Positions 50,001-62,683 of a stretch of DNA of 64,000 bases are shown piece by piece. Below the pieces are notes generated by a model that saw only the letters and a list, made by a program, of their open reading frames with translations, did no database searches and was not told where the DNA came from. The position numbers and the translations under genes were made by a program. Every line of letters starts with the position of its first letter. Position 1 is the stretch's first letter. Location of the stretch: contig OY783211.1 of NCBI GenBank assembly GCA_963678705.1, positions 20,350,603 to 20,414,602 on the forward strand. The letters are read 5' to 3'. This DNA is from Panorpa germanica (lineage: Eukaryota; Arthropoda; Insecta; Mecoptera; Panorpidae).

Positions 50001-52287
50001 TCGAAAACTCAAAAAGCTAAATGGGCTTTATCCTGTTGTTTTTAATATGACGACTTGCATTTGTGTGTCCAATTTCATTTTCATCATTGGTATACAGGTA
50101 AATAAATATAGATATTATGGTACATATGGTACATCCGTAACATCTTCTAAGATACTATTTTGTTCTAGTCCACAAGAGCTCCTCTTCGTTGTGAAATGAT
50201 TGCGTTAATTCTACACTACGCCCATCTTGTTTGCTCGGCCTGGATTTTTATTTACTGCTATGTTATATCCGACCACGTGGTTTCCGATTGCGTTCCCAAT
50301 ATTCGTTACAACTGTCTGATGGCATATGGTGTTCCTGCCGTTTTCGTTTTGGTTAGATTTTATTTTATTTCCTCACGTAGTATTATCTAGGAAACTTCAT
50401 ATATTTTGTTATCTATCTCCGACGATATTTATAAGTTATCCATTTTCACAGTTTTCTTATGCTGTGACTCCAGACAGCTACGAGTCCAAGAACTACTGCT
50501 GGATGAGCGTCCAAAAAGGGATGTTCCTGAACTACATGTTGCCGGTGACACTACTCATCATCGTCAACACGATCTTCGCGACATTTGCTCTTAAGTCAGT
50601 TAATCAGAAAATTCAAAATGCGCTTACCATCAGTATAGAGAGTTTTCTCGACTCCAAGTACGGATCCAGCATGAGTGTTTTGCAGAAAAACAACGAGAAC
50701 GATCACCCAAACAGCAGAACCAATATTAACGAAACCAGATTGTTTAACGTTAAAGAAATGACAGAGTTAAATCTGGATGAAGAGCTAATATTTGAAGCGT
50801 GTGAAATAAAAACGGAGATTCATCTAAAAGACAAAGATAGATGTGGTGGAGACAATTCAAGACAAATTCCATCTAGTTCTGATTTTGATAGCGATACTTA
50901 TAAGCGGACATTGCTTGATCTAGAGAAGCCAAAAACTTCTGACTATCGAAACCCAAATATTTACGTTGACATCGAAAATGCGAAATATAGTGTAGACAAT
51001 CAGAATGTGTTCTATGACGTGGACAATATTAAAAGTTATGAATACGAAACCAGGAAACCGAGTGACATCGAAAACGTCAATATTTATGATTCGGTGCACA
51101 GCAGAGACGAACATAAGAACTTCGAGCACAACATTGAAGTAGATTCATCGAGAACGAGGTACGATCATGCGTTGAGTTACGAACACGGACTCAATTACGA
51201 GCAGGCAAGGCAGGGTGAGAAGCTGGATATCGCAAACCTGTCGATCGGAGAGTTCTCATTGCAAAGTTCGGATTTTCCCGATTTGAGCGATTTCAGAAAG
51301 TGTATTCGGTTTGCAATATTTTTGCAGCCCGCTTTTGATGTTTGCTGGTTTTTGGGAGTCGTTGGAATTGAAAATTCGGGAACAACCATCATGCCTGTAG
51401 TTTTCGTTGTCTGCTACAATGTTCTAGTAAGTATTCCAATGATATCTACCATCTTCTACTAACAATATTAATTTCTACGAGTACGAGTATATGTGTTTAT
51501 TTATTTACTGTATCCATCTCTAGGGACTTACAACTATTTATATTTACTTTACATTTTCTTTCATTACCCGAGCTTAAAATTTAAGTTCTCTTCCTTTCCA
51601 ATGCTTCTCGTCTCACTTTTTTTTTATCTTCTTCTTTCATACGTCCGCTATTCATCTCCTTTCTTCACTCTCTCCCTACCCTTTGCTCCACATGTGCTCC
51701 AGTTTTTCTCACATCCTTACATATTCTTCACGTACTTCTTCCTCTTCTCTACATTATTTCCTTCTCCATTCTTCCTCTCCTAGTCTCAATCTTGCGATCA
51801 CTCTATTTTCTTCACTATGCTGCTTTCGTTGTTACTTCGGCACTTGTCTGGTTCAGAATTGTCTGTATCTCTCATTGCACATGGACACCTTCATCATCTA
51901 TATTCCTTTCTCTTAGTTTTCTCTCTCTCTTGATCTTATGGTTTCAACATCGTTTCTTTCTCATGTTTACTATTTGAGTGTTTACAATATATAATATTGG
52001 TACTGGAAATAAACTTGTGCTTAAAATATGGCCACAAGTTGAATTTAACAACAGTTTCTTTCTAATTTCAGAGTTGGATCATGTTGTCGCGAACTTCAGT
52101 GCTTTGTCCATTGATAAACCCACTAGTTGATGAAGCGAACATTCAAGATGGATGCAATCCCAACATGGCGGCGGGAAGCGATGACATTCCGTTATTATTG
52201 AACACGCACACTTCTAGTTGTGGTAACACCGGGTCATGTATGACGTATCTTGGACAAACCGACGCCATTAGTACAATAAGTAATTAA
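47052..52287 (+). CDS. secretin/adhesion-class GPCR with short ectodomain and very long loop 3
   Basis: Five phase-consistent coding exons: 47052-47142, 49580-50097, 50169-50351, 50452-51426, 52072-52287; 660 residues. An in-frame stop at 47019 precedes the ATG. Residues 1-26 look like a signal peptide (NSYFVILFAVCTVC). The ectodomain (about 27-145) has sequons at N34 and N47 and many acidic residues, but no GPS/GAIN, LRR or hormone-binding cysteines. Helices: TM1 147-170, TM2 181-203, TM3 213-236 after C211 (RCEMIALILHYAHLV), TM4 251-268, then C280 in the class signature KNYCWMS, TM5 287-311, TM6 548-570 (VCWFLGVVGI), TM7 577-596. C211-C280 should form the usual disulphide. Loop 3 (312-547, about 236 residues, hydrophilic, Asp/Tyr/Asn-rich) is far longer than usual for this class. 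Ligand and G protein are unknown. The donor of intron 3 (GTTAGA) is weak, but the splice restores a continuous TM4 (VPAVFVLFSYAVTPDSY). Two AATAAA signals follow the stop. Confidence 0.85.
48339..49235. mobile_element. hAT element in receptor intron 1, 8-bp target duplication
   Basis: An 897-bp insertion flanked by exact ACACAATT copies (48331-48338 and 49236-49243). Ends are inverted: AGGGCTTCACACGAGA at the left and the complement of GGGCTTCTCACAAGCACGAG at the right. 8-bp duplications are diagnostic of hAT. On the minus strand near 48900-48950 a short reading KKRPRLDESDDDVLSEIES may be a remnant of coding sequence, but no transposase domain remains. A smaller inverted-repeat element is nested at 48546-48797. 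Confidence 0.85.
48546..48797. mobile_element. small TIR element nested in the hAT element
   Basis: TACCCAGTAAACAATTT at the left and the inverse of TACGCAGTAAACATTTT at the right bound about 250 bp. The same terminus (CCCAGTAAACATTTTGGAGTC) occurs alone at 39792 in a poly(A) polymerase intron, supporting a real family. Confidence 0.45.
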
Positions 52288-52312
52288 ATAAAACGTTTTC
52301 TGTAATAATAAA
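52287..52312 (+). terminator. poly(A) signals of the GPCR gene
   Basis: Two AATAAA hexamers, at 52287-52292 (overlapping the stop) and 52307-52312. Confidence 0.5.
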
Positions 52313-52633
52313 ATCTCATTTAATATTTAAGTATTTTACAGTAAAAATCAAACAGAATTATAATTTTTTGGAATTGACTGATTTAATATTTTTCACTTAA
52401 ATCAAAAGAAAAAATTGAAAATAATGTGATAGAAGTTCCTCAAAATGATTTTCATTTATTGAATTTACGATATATTTTTAAGTAAATAATGGCGTCATAT
52501 TATATGCAATCTTCATTAGCAAAATTAGTTTCTTATTCCTGCCATACAGCCATTAAGACTACACTGAAAAAGATTATGACATGTTTAAAAACAGTACATT
52601 TAAAGAAAAGTAAAGGACGCAAAGATTTAATGA

Positions 52634-53250
52634 CGCGTTCTCACGGTCGAGTTTAGTTGATCAGCAAAATCGAAACATGATAATCTTGATTTAATAAAAT
52701 TGATCAACTTTTTGGAGATTAAACACAGAAAAGTGCGCATAGGAAACATAAGTTTAAATAAAAGCGTGCTACCGAATATATCTTGCTACTTTAAAATATA
52801 AAGAAATGAAACAAATATCAATTTTAACATTAAATCTATTATATTTATAAATACATAAGATAATTAAGTAATATTACAGGGATCAGTAATTATTTTCATT
52901 GACTTGCTTATTATTTTGAACACTTAGTTTGACACCAACTCTTTTATTTAAACTTAGGTTAGGTAAAACTCATGTGCAGTCACGGTGCGAGACTAAATTT
53001 TCACTATTGTTCTTATCTTTATTAGACAGTTGTCAGAATGTATAATTCTACGTTAATAATTTTGATTAAAGTCGAGCAAACATTTTCTAACATTTATTTT
53101 TAGGTTATAAAAACAAATGTATTCTTTTGATGAGATTTTTAAATTGAAATTGTTGATCAGTTCTCATTGAAACGTGTGAACAAAAACTTGTTCATGTCAT
53201 ATTCCTTATTTTCAATTGAATCAGCTATCAACTTGAATCGTGAGAACGCG
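52634..53250. mobile_element. long-TIR MITE, copy A
   Basis: Ends are inverted: CGCGTTCTCACGGTCGAGTT at 52634 and the reverse complement near 53230-53250 (CTTGAATCGTGAGAACGCG). GTTGATCA-type words recur along both arms. A second, shorter member lies at 60040-60330. No ORF of note and no convincing target duplication. Confidence 0.65.
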
Positions 53251-53756
53251 GCTGTAGATATTGAATATTATTTTAGTAACACGAGGAAGTAATGGTTATG
53301 TCCACAAATTGAGAATATTCATCGCTATTTTGTTGCAGAGATAAGTATTCCTATAAATATGTTCGAATTTATTTTCTATCTTTCTCTTGCTCTATATTTA
53401 CCATAAGTATCAGCTGCCGGCGAATTGCACGTGGCCCACACACGTGTAAGTGCATGTGACGGAAATATTCATGTAAGTCGTAGATATCGCGCTATTGTGG
53501 CGTTTGTGGGCAAGGGCTTAGGTTTAAACGTGTTGGGCGATTTATATAAACATTCGTTTCGCACATAATAATCACGCACACAAAATACCCAGTTATAGAA
53601 GTTATAATTAATACACCAATTAACGAATGTTTCAAATTTGTTTATTCAACCTTATTACTGAACTTACTGTATGCAAATCCGAAAAAATATTATAATAGAT
53701 CGATTGAATGAAATACTAATTATTATAGTTTGATATTCGTGAAAACACGTGGTGAC

Positions 53757-54125
53757 CTTAAAGGTAAGCGTGCACAGCTTCATATGAATCACTTCAAGCG
53801 CATTGGGTTTATCATATGAAACTTGGAAGAGAAGTGAAACGGGATGAGTGAATACTACGGTTTTATTGGTGTTTGAATAGTAAGTCGTACCATCTCGCTC
53901 GATACTGTCATGTTTGATACGATAAACCCTATGCGTTTGATGCGGAACTGCGGACGTTCACCTTTAAAGTTAAAGGTACACAAGGTAGCACTATGTATCG
54001 AAACGCAGTAATGATATTGAAGAAACCGTGGAAAGGAAAAGAAGCGTGTAGAGACAGCTGTGTTTACTGTGAGAACAACTAAGATCAGCCGACGATAACA
54101 CATTTGATGACTAAACCATACCGTA
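53757..54125. repeat. hairpin repeat family, copy A
   Basis: 53757-53848 is an imperfect inverted copy of 53880-53970 (ATGATAAACCCAATGCG against ACGATAAACCCTATGCG). The right half continues with GTAGAGACAGCT and CACATTTGATGACTAAACCA, which are shared with 55700-56005. A 115-codon minus-strand ORF (53855-54202) spans the repeat, resembles nothing I know, and is probably chance. Confidence 0.65.
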
Positions 54126-54652
54126 CCGTAGCTGTCGCTGCATATACCTTCTCTCAAGTGTCTCGCGTTCAAAAAAAATAAAGTCACTGCAGTTCGATAC
54201 AATTAGTGGGGCCTTAAGACACAAATAAAATGAACTAGCAGAGAAATATCGGTCAAGGTCGCGTTAAATTTAATATAACGTTGTTTATTAATCTTAGATT
54301 GAATATTAAAAAATTTGTTAAATTATTTTGATTACGATTGATTTCGATAATTAATAAGTCGGTAGCAAAAAAAAAATTTTAGTTTCCAACGTCCAACAGC
54401 AATATAAAACCGTTTCAAATTGCCACGTGCCTGTGATATATCGATAGTACTACGCATGCGCAGACAATTTCTTTAATGGTTTTAAATTGTCGATGGTATA
54501 ATTCTCTTTACTCAATATTTTATAAATACAATACGAGATATACTTAGCATCAAACCTTCTCTCACTCTCTCTCTTTATATCACGTGTTTTCCTTTATTAT
54601 GTTACCGCGAAGTATTTTGTACGTGGGGGTGTAATTTAATCAATGTTTAAGC

Positions 54653-54967
54653 CAAGGGTGAGCAACCTTTTTTACAACGAGGTTACTAGTCATTTGTGCG
54701 GGCCATATATAAGAAAAGTTTTGAAATATGAACAATATGTGATAACACAAATTATCTCTTTATTAACTGAATTAATATACTTAATAACAATTCTACAAAA
54801 ATAAAACTGACAATAGAAATACTATAAACAGCATAAATACAGCAAAAGCAATTTAAAGACCTTTTTTCTAATTTAACACGTAGAAATATATATTTAAAAA
54901 GTCAAACAGTAAAGCTTTGATGGGCCGGGTAACATGGAGCCCGCTGGCCAAGCGTTACTTATTCCTG
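54653..54967. mobile_element. hAT-type MITE
   Basis: It starts CAAGGGTGAGCAACCTTTTT and ends TTACTTATTCCTG, the degenerate form of the widespread CAGGGGTGGGCAAAC hAT terminus; GCGGGCCA and CCGCTGGCC lie just inside. Flanking GTTTAAGC and GTTTAAAC agree at 7 of 8 positions, as a hAT target duplication would. No coding is present. Confidence 0.7.
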
Positions 54968-55699
54968 GTTTAAACAATTAAAATAAATTATTATTTACAT
55001 TTACGATTAATTCTTATTTTTCTAGTACTATTCTTTAACGCACCCTTGGTATTTTCACAATTTATTAATGGAATGACATAATAATAGGAAATATTAATAA
55101 GTGAGTTGGGCAGAAGCCGATTCGGTTAAGTCTATATTTTATATTTTTTGATTATTGTAAATTGTAATGGAAGAAATAATATTCTTTTCATAGCTTAAAT
55201 AGGTATAAAAAACATACATCTTTTGGTTTTTTTTTTGACTTAACCGAATTGGCTTCTGTATGACTCAAGTAATACTTATTGAATCCATACGTGTATTGGG
55301 AGAGGAGGAGGGGCGGGAGTATGATGCAATAGCATCCTTGTTCATTTTAAATACAGTCAATGAGAGTTCTATAAAAAGGTGGATTAGCGTAATTATTGTT
55401 AACAGTCTCCAACCCGTTTTATTAGACACTTCGCAAAATTTTAAGTTCTGCGATTATGTTCATAGGATATAAATATATATAAATAGGTTCATCATAAAGA
55501 AATCATTCTACTATACAAATATAATAATATTAATGACATCTTAAACTCTAGTACAGGCGTCGGCTAAGTTTTTGGAGTATTACCTAAAATTCTATACGAT
55601 TTCAACGACTTTACCTCAAAATATATGTGTTTACAACGATATTAACCCATTTCTTTCCTTAATTCTAAAAAGTGGAGATTTACTGATGACAATTTCAAA

Positions 55700-56005
55700 A
55701 GCGTTGCTTCGATGTGCAACTCCATCTCAGATAGCCGATCTCAGTTGACTCTTAGCGTGTCTTTCATGTTTGCTACGATAAATACAATGCGCAGGGGAGT
55801 TGTATACGTTTATCTTTTAATATAATCGTATACACGTCCGTACTGGTTTATATCGAAACGCATTGGTTTTATCGAATAAAACATGAAAGAAAAGAGAACC
55901 GAGAGAGAAGGTGTTTGTAGAGACAGCTACTGTTGTTCTTGGAAGCAACTAACTTATTGTGCAATACCGACGATAGCACATTTGATGACTAAACCATACC
56001 AACCT
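55700..56005. repeat. hairpin repeat family, copy B
   Basis: Imperfect inverted arms around 55765-55905 (TTTCATGTTTGCTACGATAA against TTTTATCGAATAAAACATGA) are followed by GTAGAGACAGCT and CACATTTGATGACTAAACCA, as in copy A at 53757-54125. 54973-55699 between the copies holds nothing recognised. Confidence 0.65.
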
Positions 56006-57395
56006 AATCATGTTCATTTTCATCCACGTTTTATTCGGTCTAACCTAAAAAGCATTTAAATTCCAAACATTTACTGGAATGCAGTAAATAAATATTAAAG
56101 TATGTGTAACTACATAAATTCTCATACGATTTCATTGAAAGTTATAAAATATTTTATTTATATGTGACTTAAGTATTTATTACACCGCTAAATGTTCGTT
56201 CTTACCATATTTTGGGTAAATTACTCCACTTAGTCGATCTCTGCTCTAGTCTACTATAGAAATAGTATAAGCATTATTTGAAATTATGATTATTTTTACA
56301 TTTTAAAAGCAAAATTTGAAATACAATTTTGACTTAAAATGACGATGGCTCGTTGAAACTTCAATCGTAATTAAGTACTTAGTAAGTAATTAATATATGT
56401 ATTAGAAATAAGAAAAATAATTTAGTTAAAATTATGGTTTTGTTATCTATTAAAACAGAGTTCATTGAAACTTTGGCCAGAACATGCAAGCAAAAGAGTT
56501 ACGTATAATTGTAAATAGTCGTACGATAAGCATCTAATTGTTAGTTACGACAACTTCACTCTGGTAGGAGTAGTTAGTAAGTTCTAGAGTAGATACGTGA
56601 TGGATTCTTTTCATCAGGCCTCTCCTAAGTCATTAACCATTATTCTTAACACTATGCCAAAATATTTTCGCTTTTCTTTAACTAGGTTATTTTCACTGAA
56701 ATGTGTTTTCTTATCTTCCGAACTTCACCCGACTAGAATTTTTCCCCAGATGCTGCAAAGGTCGTGATATAACCTTGTCATTCATTCCACAGTTCGTTAT
56801 AAGGTGCTGCAAAAGGAGGTTGGTTCACGGACCTAACTTGGCAAATCTTGCAGGGTTCTAGTCAGGAAAACCTTGTATAATTTCAGAATATAGGTTTGTC
56901 ATGAAGAAATGCAGATGATTCTGAATGACGATATTGCAACATTATCTTTTAAATATTTCAAAAAATTATATCTAAGTCTTCTCACAGTTCATGGTACTAC
57001 TTAAAACAATCTTATTTACCGGTAGAAAAAGACAACAATTGTCAGGTGAAATCTAACGCTTAAATGCTTGTAACAAGCTAGCAAGCTTGAAACTGGCTTG
57101 TAGCAAGCTAGCTTATTTGAAACAGCACTGCAAGACAATTTTCTATTCAGATATAAGATACTATTATTAATTAAGATATAATTAATTAGAAATAAATGTT
57201 TTTAATATTTTCTTTTTGGGGGGCCAGATGTTGAGAATATATTACGTTTTAATATATTAAGTATTTTTTAAAATTTTGCATAATTTAACCATTAAAAACA
57301 GATGATGTTATCTGAAAACATTTTAAGAGATCTCCATGTAAATAAGAATTAGCTATTAATTAGTAATAATTGTATATAATAATATTCTAGTATGG
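56006..57395. other. intergenic sequence
   Basis: AT-rich. A short AAGCTAGC repeat cluster is at 57075-57115. No gene or element end was identified. Confidence 0.4.
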
Positions 57396-57873
57396 CACGG
57401 GTTCCCAAACTATACCCAGCCGTGTCATCTTGTCCGACTACCGGAATATTTCGTAAAAAACTAAAAAAATTTATTCAATTAATCAAGTAATATGCAGACA
57501 TGAAAGTAAAGCCACCAACAAACCAATGTCACTTTAAAAAAAATTGAAATTTATCATGTATCACATAAGTCTCTAAGAAGAAATGGATTTAGATTGAATT
57601 GAATTCACTCATTTCATTGTTTTTTCACATACCTTTTCTTCAGCTCGGTACTTGGTACGCTTTTGTATGCATTCAAAAAAGCATAATTTTCCAACTCCTG
57701 AAGCCGTTGATTTCAGTAATAAGTTGCTCATTTAATGACATTTTTCGTTTTATATTGAATAATAACAATTACTTAAATATATTAATTAATTATATTTTTC
57801 TTTTCAATCGTCCGTCTTAGTACTTTCAATACCTCAATGTGGTCCGCGGGCTTTAAAAGTTTGGGGACCCCTG
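57396..57873. mobile_element. hAT-type non-autonomous element
   Basis: The left end CACGGGTTCCCAAACTAT and right end AGTTTGGGGACCCCTG are inverted repeats of the CAGGGGTTCCCAAACT type, and the right interior has GGTCCGCGGGCTTT, as is common in these elements. The 8 bases outside agree at only 4 positions, so the target duplication is not confirmed. The interior has no transposase. Confidence 0.7.
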
Positions 57874-59380
57874 TTATTGGGATTCGATATAGCGTTTAAA
57901 AGGTAGCTGTAACTATAACGCGCACACTGGAAGCAATTTTATAATGAAGTTTTTATTAATTAAGACGTATGATATTTAATTATTGACGTTGAAGAACGGT
58001 TATTTGAATTTCTAGACTTTCCAGTGATAAATCAGCCTACATCTTTCTTTTTCCACATGGCATTTCGATCTCTAGGTGCCAGCTCAGGCTCTTACTTTAA
58101 TTGAACGGTATTATTACAATTCCTTACAAGTTATACGATATCCGTTCTCATGTTTATAGAGCCTACACGATACCCGAGCACTATAGTTATTATAGTACGA
58201 GTATATATAGAGCACAGTATTTATATTAAATATCGGTATTTTTACGACTTTATTTTTACGAATCACCGTTAAAAGTAAAATTATAAAGAAACCTACATAT
58301 ATGTAGCTCGGAAGTCGTTTTGGTACGGTTATATGTTTTTATTTATTTATGATTATGATGATATTTGATATCTGATTTGATTTTGCATATTCGATTGAAA
58401 ATAAGAAATTTAGATACTTCTAAAAGTAATAATTATTTAATTGTAGGGTAAAAACTTCAATGTAACATTGTTGCGGATGTAATTAGGATAATTATAATCT
58501 AATCATAATGGATCTTTCAGCAAGAGGTGTCATTTTAAATTAACAGAAAAACGCAATCTGTTCGTGAAAAGTGGTGATATTTTTTGAGGTTAGTAATGGA
58601 ATACAATATCGGCCAAATATTACCTCAATGACGGTTGTGTGATGATAGTTAAAAGATGGTGTGAAATTTAAAATGACCGCTCTTATTAAAAGACCTGATA
58701 GAGTAATACAGTCTTATATAAGGTTTAGTTACAAGTTTGTTTTGGTTTCAACATTCTGAAAGCGGCCAATGGCTATGAAAATAAATGAATGAAATGATAG
58801 CACTTAATTAGTCTAAAACTAATATAATCTACAAGTAATAATTAAGCGTATTAGTTACAAGGATAATCTATTTTTAAGTATAAAAAGTAGTCTTGAATTA
58901 AAGTTTTATTCGATTTCATTAGTGCGACCTCGGTATGCAACATCCAACATTTATGTTCTATTTGTTGGAAGGGTTGCCCAACACGTCCAAACTGAATGAC
59001 ATGCATACGATTCATCAACATGCTTTGTCGGCGCTATGTATTCATTCAGTCAGTTTTATATGCTTATAAAAAAGTAATTAAATTTCATTTTAACCTTTGG
59101 ATTATTTTCATGTTCCAAGCTTCAGTTTCAATGCAAACGCAAAAGAATGTGCATTTATTTAAATTACGTAATAGTCTTTAAGATATCTCATATCTATATG
59201 AATGTCACATTGGTTTGGACCATAAAATTGACGTGCAAACGTCAACTTAACACTGAATATATATGGTTGGATGTCGCATGTTGGTTCGCACTGACGCAAA
59301 TGTATCACATTTTTAAAATCCATGTCTCAGAAAGTTAAAGTAAGTAAATAAATAAATAAAATGTACCTTATAATTAATTA
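57874..59380. other. intergenic sequence
   Basis: No splice-bounded open frame or repeat terminus is recognised. Short ORFs at 58996-59338 lack protein-like composition. Confidence 0.4.
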
Positions 59381-59558
59381 AGGGGTCATCCATAATTTAC
59401 GTCACACAAATGTGAAGGCTTTTTAGTCGTCCCGCTTACCCACTTGTAATATTTTTAATCTTCATTTTGTTGGTCTTGTTTTTTCTTTTCTTAAATTCAA
59501 AATTACAAGTTGGACCACCATGCCCATTAACATGTAACGTAATTAATGCATGCTCCCT
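59381..59558. mobile_element. short MITE, ends AGGGGTCATCCATAA
   Basis: AGGGGTCATCCATAATTTAC at the left end pairs imperfectly with the reverse complement of the right end (GTAACGTAATTAATGCATGC then TCCCT). The terminus is related to that of the nested element at 17328 (CGTCCATAAATTACG) and to a fragment near 17041. About 178 bp, non-coding. Confidence 0.5.
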
Positions 59559-60039
59559 AGTAACATTTAAGAGTAATAGTAAGTTAATATAACTAGCTTT
59601 GATCGCAACAAATAACATTGCGATGTTCCTTATAAAGGATTTAATGGCGCCAGTACAAACGCAGTTGATTAATTGGCGGATGCTCTAAGTAGGTTTACAC
59701 GTATGCTGTCTGTCTCTTTCTATCACATGATTTATATATATCTCAATCAATATATGTCTCAATAATGCAATGTGACCTTCAAATAAGAGGAAAACACTGA
59801 CAAACATTCGCAATACTGGTCAAATCACAAATCCCAAAAATGTGATTTTAAATCATGTAATGCAGTAAATTGGCGGAAAAGTTATAAACAAACTTTTCTT
59901 ACTAATTTGGGTGGCCGAAATTTTAATATCTCAAATTAGTCACAGAAGTTTATTTACCCGTTTTTGCGCAAATTTTCTGCATTCCGGGTCTGTGACTCTC
60001 CCGCATATCCTTTTGAAGTCTTTTTCACAAATCAGGTTT

Positions 60040-60330
60040 AATTGATCGATGATAGTTCATGAATAAAATCGAAACGTGAGTACCTTTAATTCAGAGTTGA
60101 TCAACTTTTTAGTGATTTAGTCATTTTTTAGTGTCAGATTACATAATTCTGTATATTTATTTCGTTGCAAATTTTTATCCGACGTTTACTTTTAGGTTAT
60201 AATAAACAAATTTCTATTTTCAATGAGATTTTATTTAAGTTTCTATTGAAACGATGTTCAAGTCATATTCTTCTTCTTTTCAATCAACTATTGTCGATTA
60301 CCTAAACTTGCCCCGTGAGAACGCTGCTAT
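60040..60330. repeat. long-TIR MITE, copy B (partial)
   Basis: Matches 52634-53250 in order but with internal deletions: AAATCGAAAC, GTTGATCAACTTTTT, TTTTTAGGTTATAA and the terminus CCGTGAGAACGC are shared. The left terminus is not conserved. Confidence 0.55.
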
Positions 60331-60340
60331 AGGATAGGTT

Positions 60341-62683
60341 TAATAATTTTATACCAATCCATTAACTAAAAATCACTTTTGCTAATTCTTGAATAATGTA
60401 CATAGTATTTCATTTTACTATAAGGGGATCATCTCATTGGTGATTTTCAATAATTTCAAATATTTTCTGATTAAATTTTTTGGTGAAATATATTAATTAA
60501 TAATATCTATAATGTAATTTTTTTTTAAATTCTATCCAGTCAGTATAAATTGTTTTCTAAAATGTACAATTTTGTGCAATATTAGTATGTTTTATCGTGC
60601 TCTTAAGATTCGAATATCGATAATTTGAGCTATAATCTTTACTTATTTTCGATTGAAAGTGCAAATACAAGCCATGTTTTTCAATTATTTTACGCATTCA
60701 AATCACTGGCATACACTGAAAATCGCAATGACGCTAACAAACAATTGTTTATTTTAACTTTTGACTTAGTCGTCAATGAGATGATCCCGTTAATTTCATT
60801 ATTATTGAATATTCGCTCCTAAAAGCAAACGCACAACACTGCACACTAAGTGATGGAAATAAGGTTGTCGGACTGTGCAGTACTTGTGCTCTGAGTTGTA
60901 GAGTCTTATTTTACTGTGAAGTAACATCCTCTTCAAAGTTTCACACAACAAAGTTATACATCTGAGGACTTTCTTAATATTATTGAGTTATATTTTGCAA
61001 TTTAATTTAAATAACATCAATTGTATTTATTGTTTGAATGATATCCTGAGTCACATGTTATAAAAACACGTGCGTTGCCCTTCAGTTCTTGCAATATGTA
61101 AATTAAACGACTAAATCTGATATCCGCAATCTCAATTTATACAAGATTTTATTTTGTTAAACATTCAATTAAAAGCTTCCGTTAGAACACTGATTATTTA
61201 AATGATTTGTGCAAGTCTTCCAAACGAATAATGTATAAATTCAGATTATAGCTCATATCTTATTTTCTTTCACAAGGAGGGGCTCAACTTGGCGAATAAC
61301 TTTAATTTATGTATTACACAATGACAAAAAAAATGTAAAATCCAAAAATCAAAAAACAAATATTTTAAAATTAGTATAAGGTAACAAACCAAGAGTAGAT
61401 ATAAGACAAAGTGCCAATTTTTTCATAAAAATATAAATCGGGTCACTGAATTGCAACATATACTGTTTTTAAATTATGCGATATAATATGTGATCAATGG
61501 ATTAACTAGTTTCAGCTCATTTGAAAAATCCCAAAAAGTCCTTGTGAGACCCAACGTTGATGAGTGAAATCTCCAGGGGGTGCCTTCAACAGTAAAATAA
61601 GAAATCCTACCAAAAATAGGTTCCGTTAAGTCATTGGAAAGTATAATTTTACATTGCATCATAAAAGTAATCTTAACATAGAGTATACAGGATTCAAGGT
61701 TAGCAAAAGAGGTTAACGGCAAAACACAGAACATGAGTATTAACTTACATGAGCATGTTAATGCGCAAAAAGGGTATGTTTATTTAAAAAAAGCAATAAA
61801 ATAAGTCACAAAGCATTGTTTATTAAGTAAAAATGTTTATGCAACTTTTGTTATTTCAGATACACCTTAAATACACCAGCTGTATTTAGTTTGAAGTTGA
61901 TCAATTTCATTCCATTTAATATCCGATATATCTTAATGTCAGATACCAAATTTCATTTACTTCTGTTAAATATTCTGAGCTCCTACTGGCAAACGCGTTT
62001 GTACTGGTTCATTAAGTTTCTGTATTTTTTACAGAGCGTAGTTAGTGTGGGGCGCTGGGGGTCATCCACTTCACGAGGATGTGGTTGTTAGCAGAACCAA
62101 ATTATGATTATATTTTAAACACCAGGAAGTTATAAAAAGTGTATAATAAAATCTTGCAGCAAATTCCATTGTTTTTTGAGCTCAGTCTAAATCGAAAGAG
62201 CATTAATCTTTCTGGCAGGTCCACGCTACGCCACGCTAAATCCTAGCTACGCTCTATGTTCTGTTTCTGTTTGCGTATGCTACCAGTTCTTAGTGTAAGG
62301 TAATAAATAAGTATATACTAAGTTATTAATTAAGAAAATGGTGTGCATTGGTGTTAAAATGGTGATATGCCGAGAATTTCTTAGTGTAAATATAAATAAG
62401 GGCGCCAGCGTCTAAGGGTGTCTTTCCTTCTTCTAAAAATTCAGGTTAATAGCCGTTGCATGCAAATATTGTAAGTTAAGTTCATTTCAAATTGTATTCT
62501 ACGCATTGTAATGATGAATATTTACTCCTCTTGTTACTATATGATATATCTTGTGCTGTTCTATATTCAAAACTAAAATTATTCAAGCATCGTATTTCCA
62601 AATCATGAAGACTCCACAAAACAAAATGTTTGTTGTAATTTGCACATACGAGTATATGTAACCAAATATTATTTACTTTATTT
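60341..62683. other. intergenic sequence
   Basis: Nothing is recognised. Patches at 62040-62090 and 62215-62280 are GC-richer (CCACGCTACGCCACGC) but carry no readable domain. Confidence 0.4.

Noticed and set aside
51493-51977. Overlapping ORFs rich in Phe, Leu and Ser on the plus strand
   Set aside because: They are the pyrimidine-rich intron 4 of the receptor gene.
53855-54202. 115-codon minus-strand ORF
   Set aside because: It spans the inverted arms of a repeat family, the second copy does not preserve it, and its composition is not protein-like.
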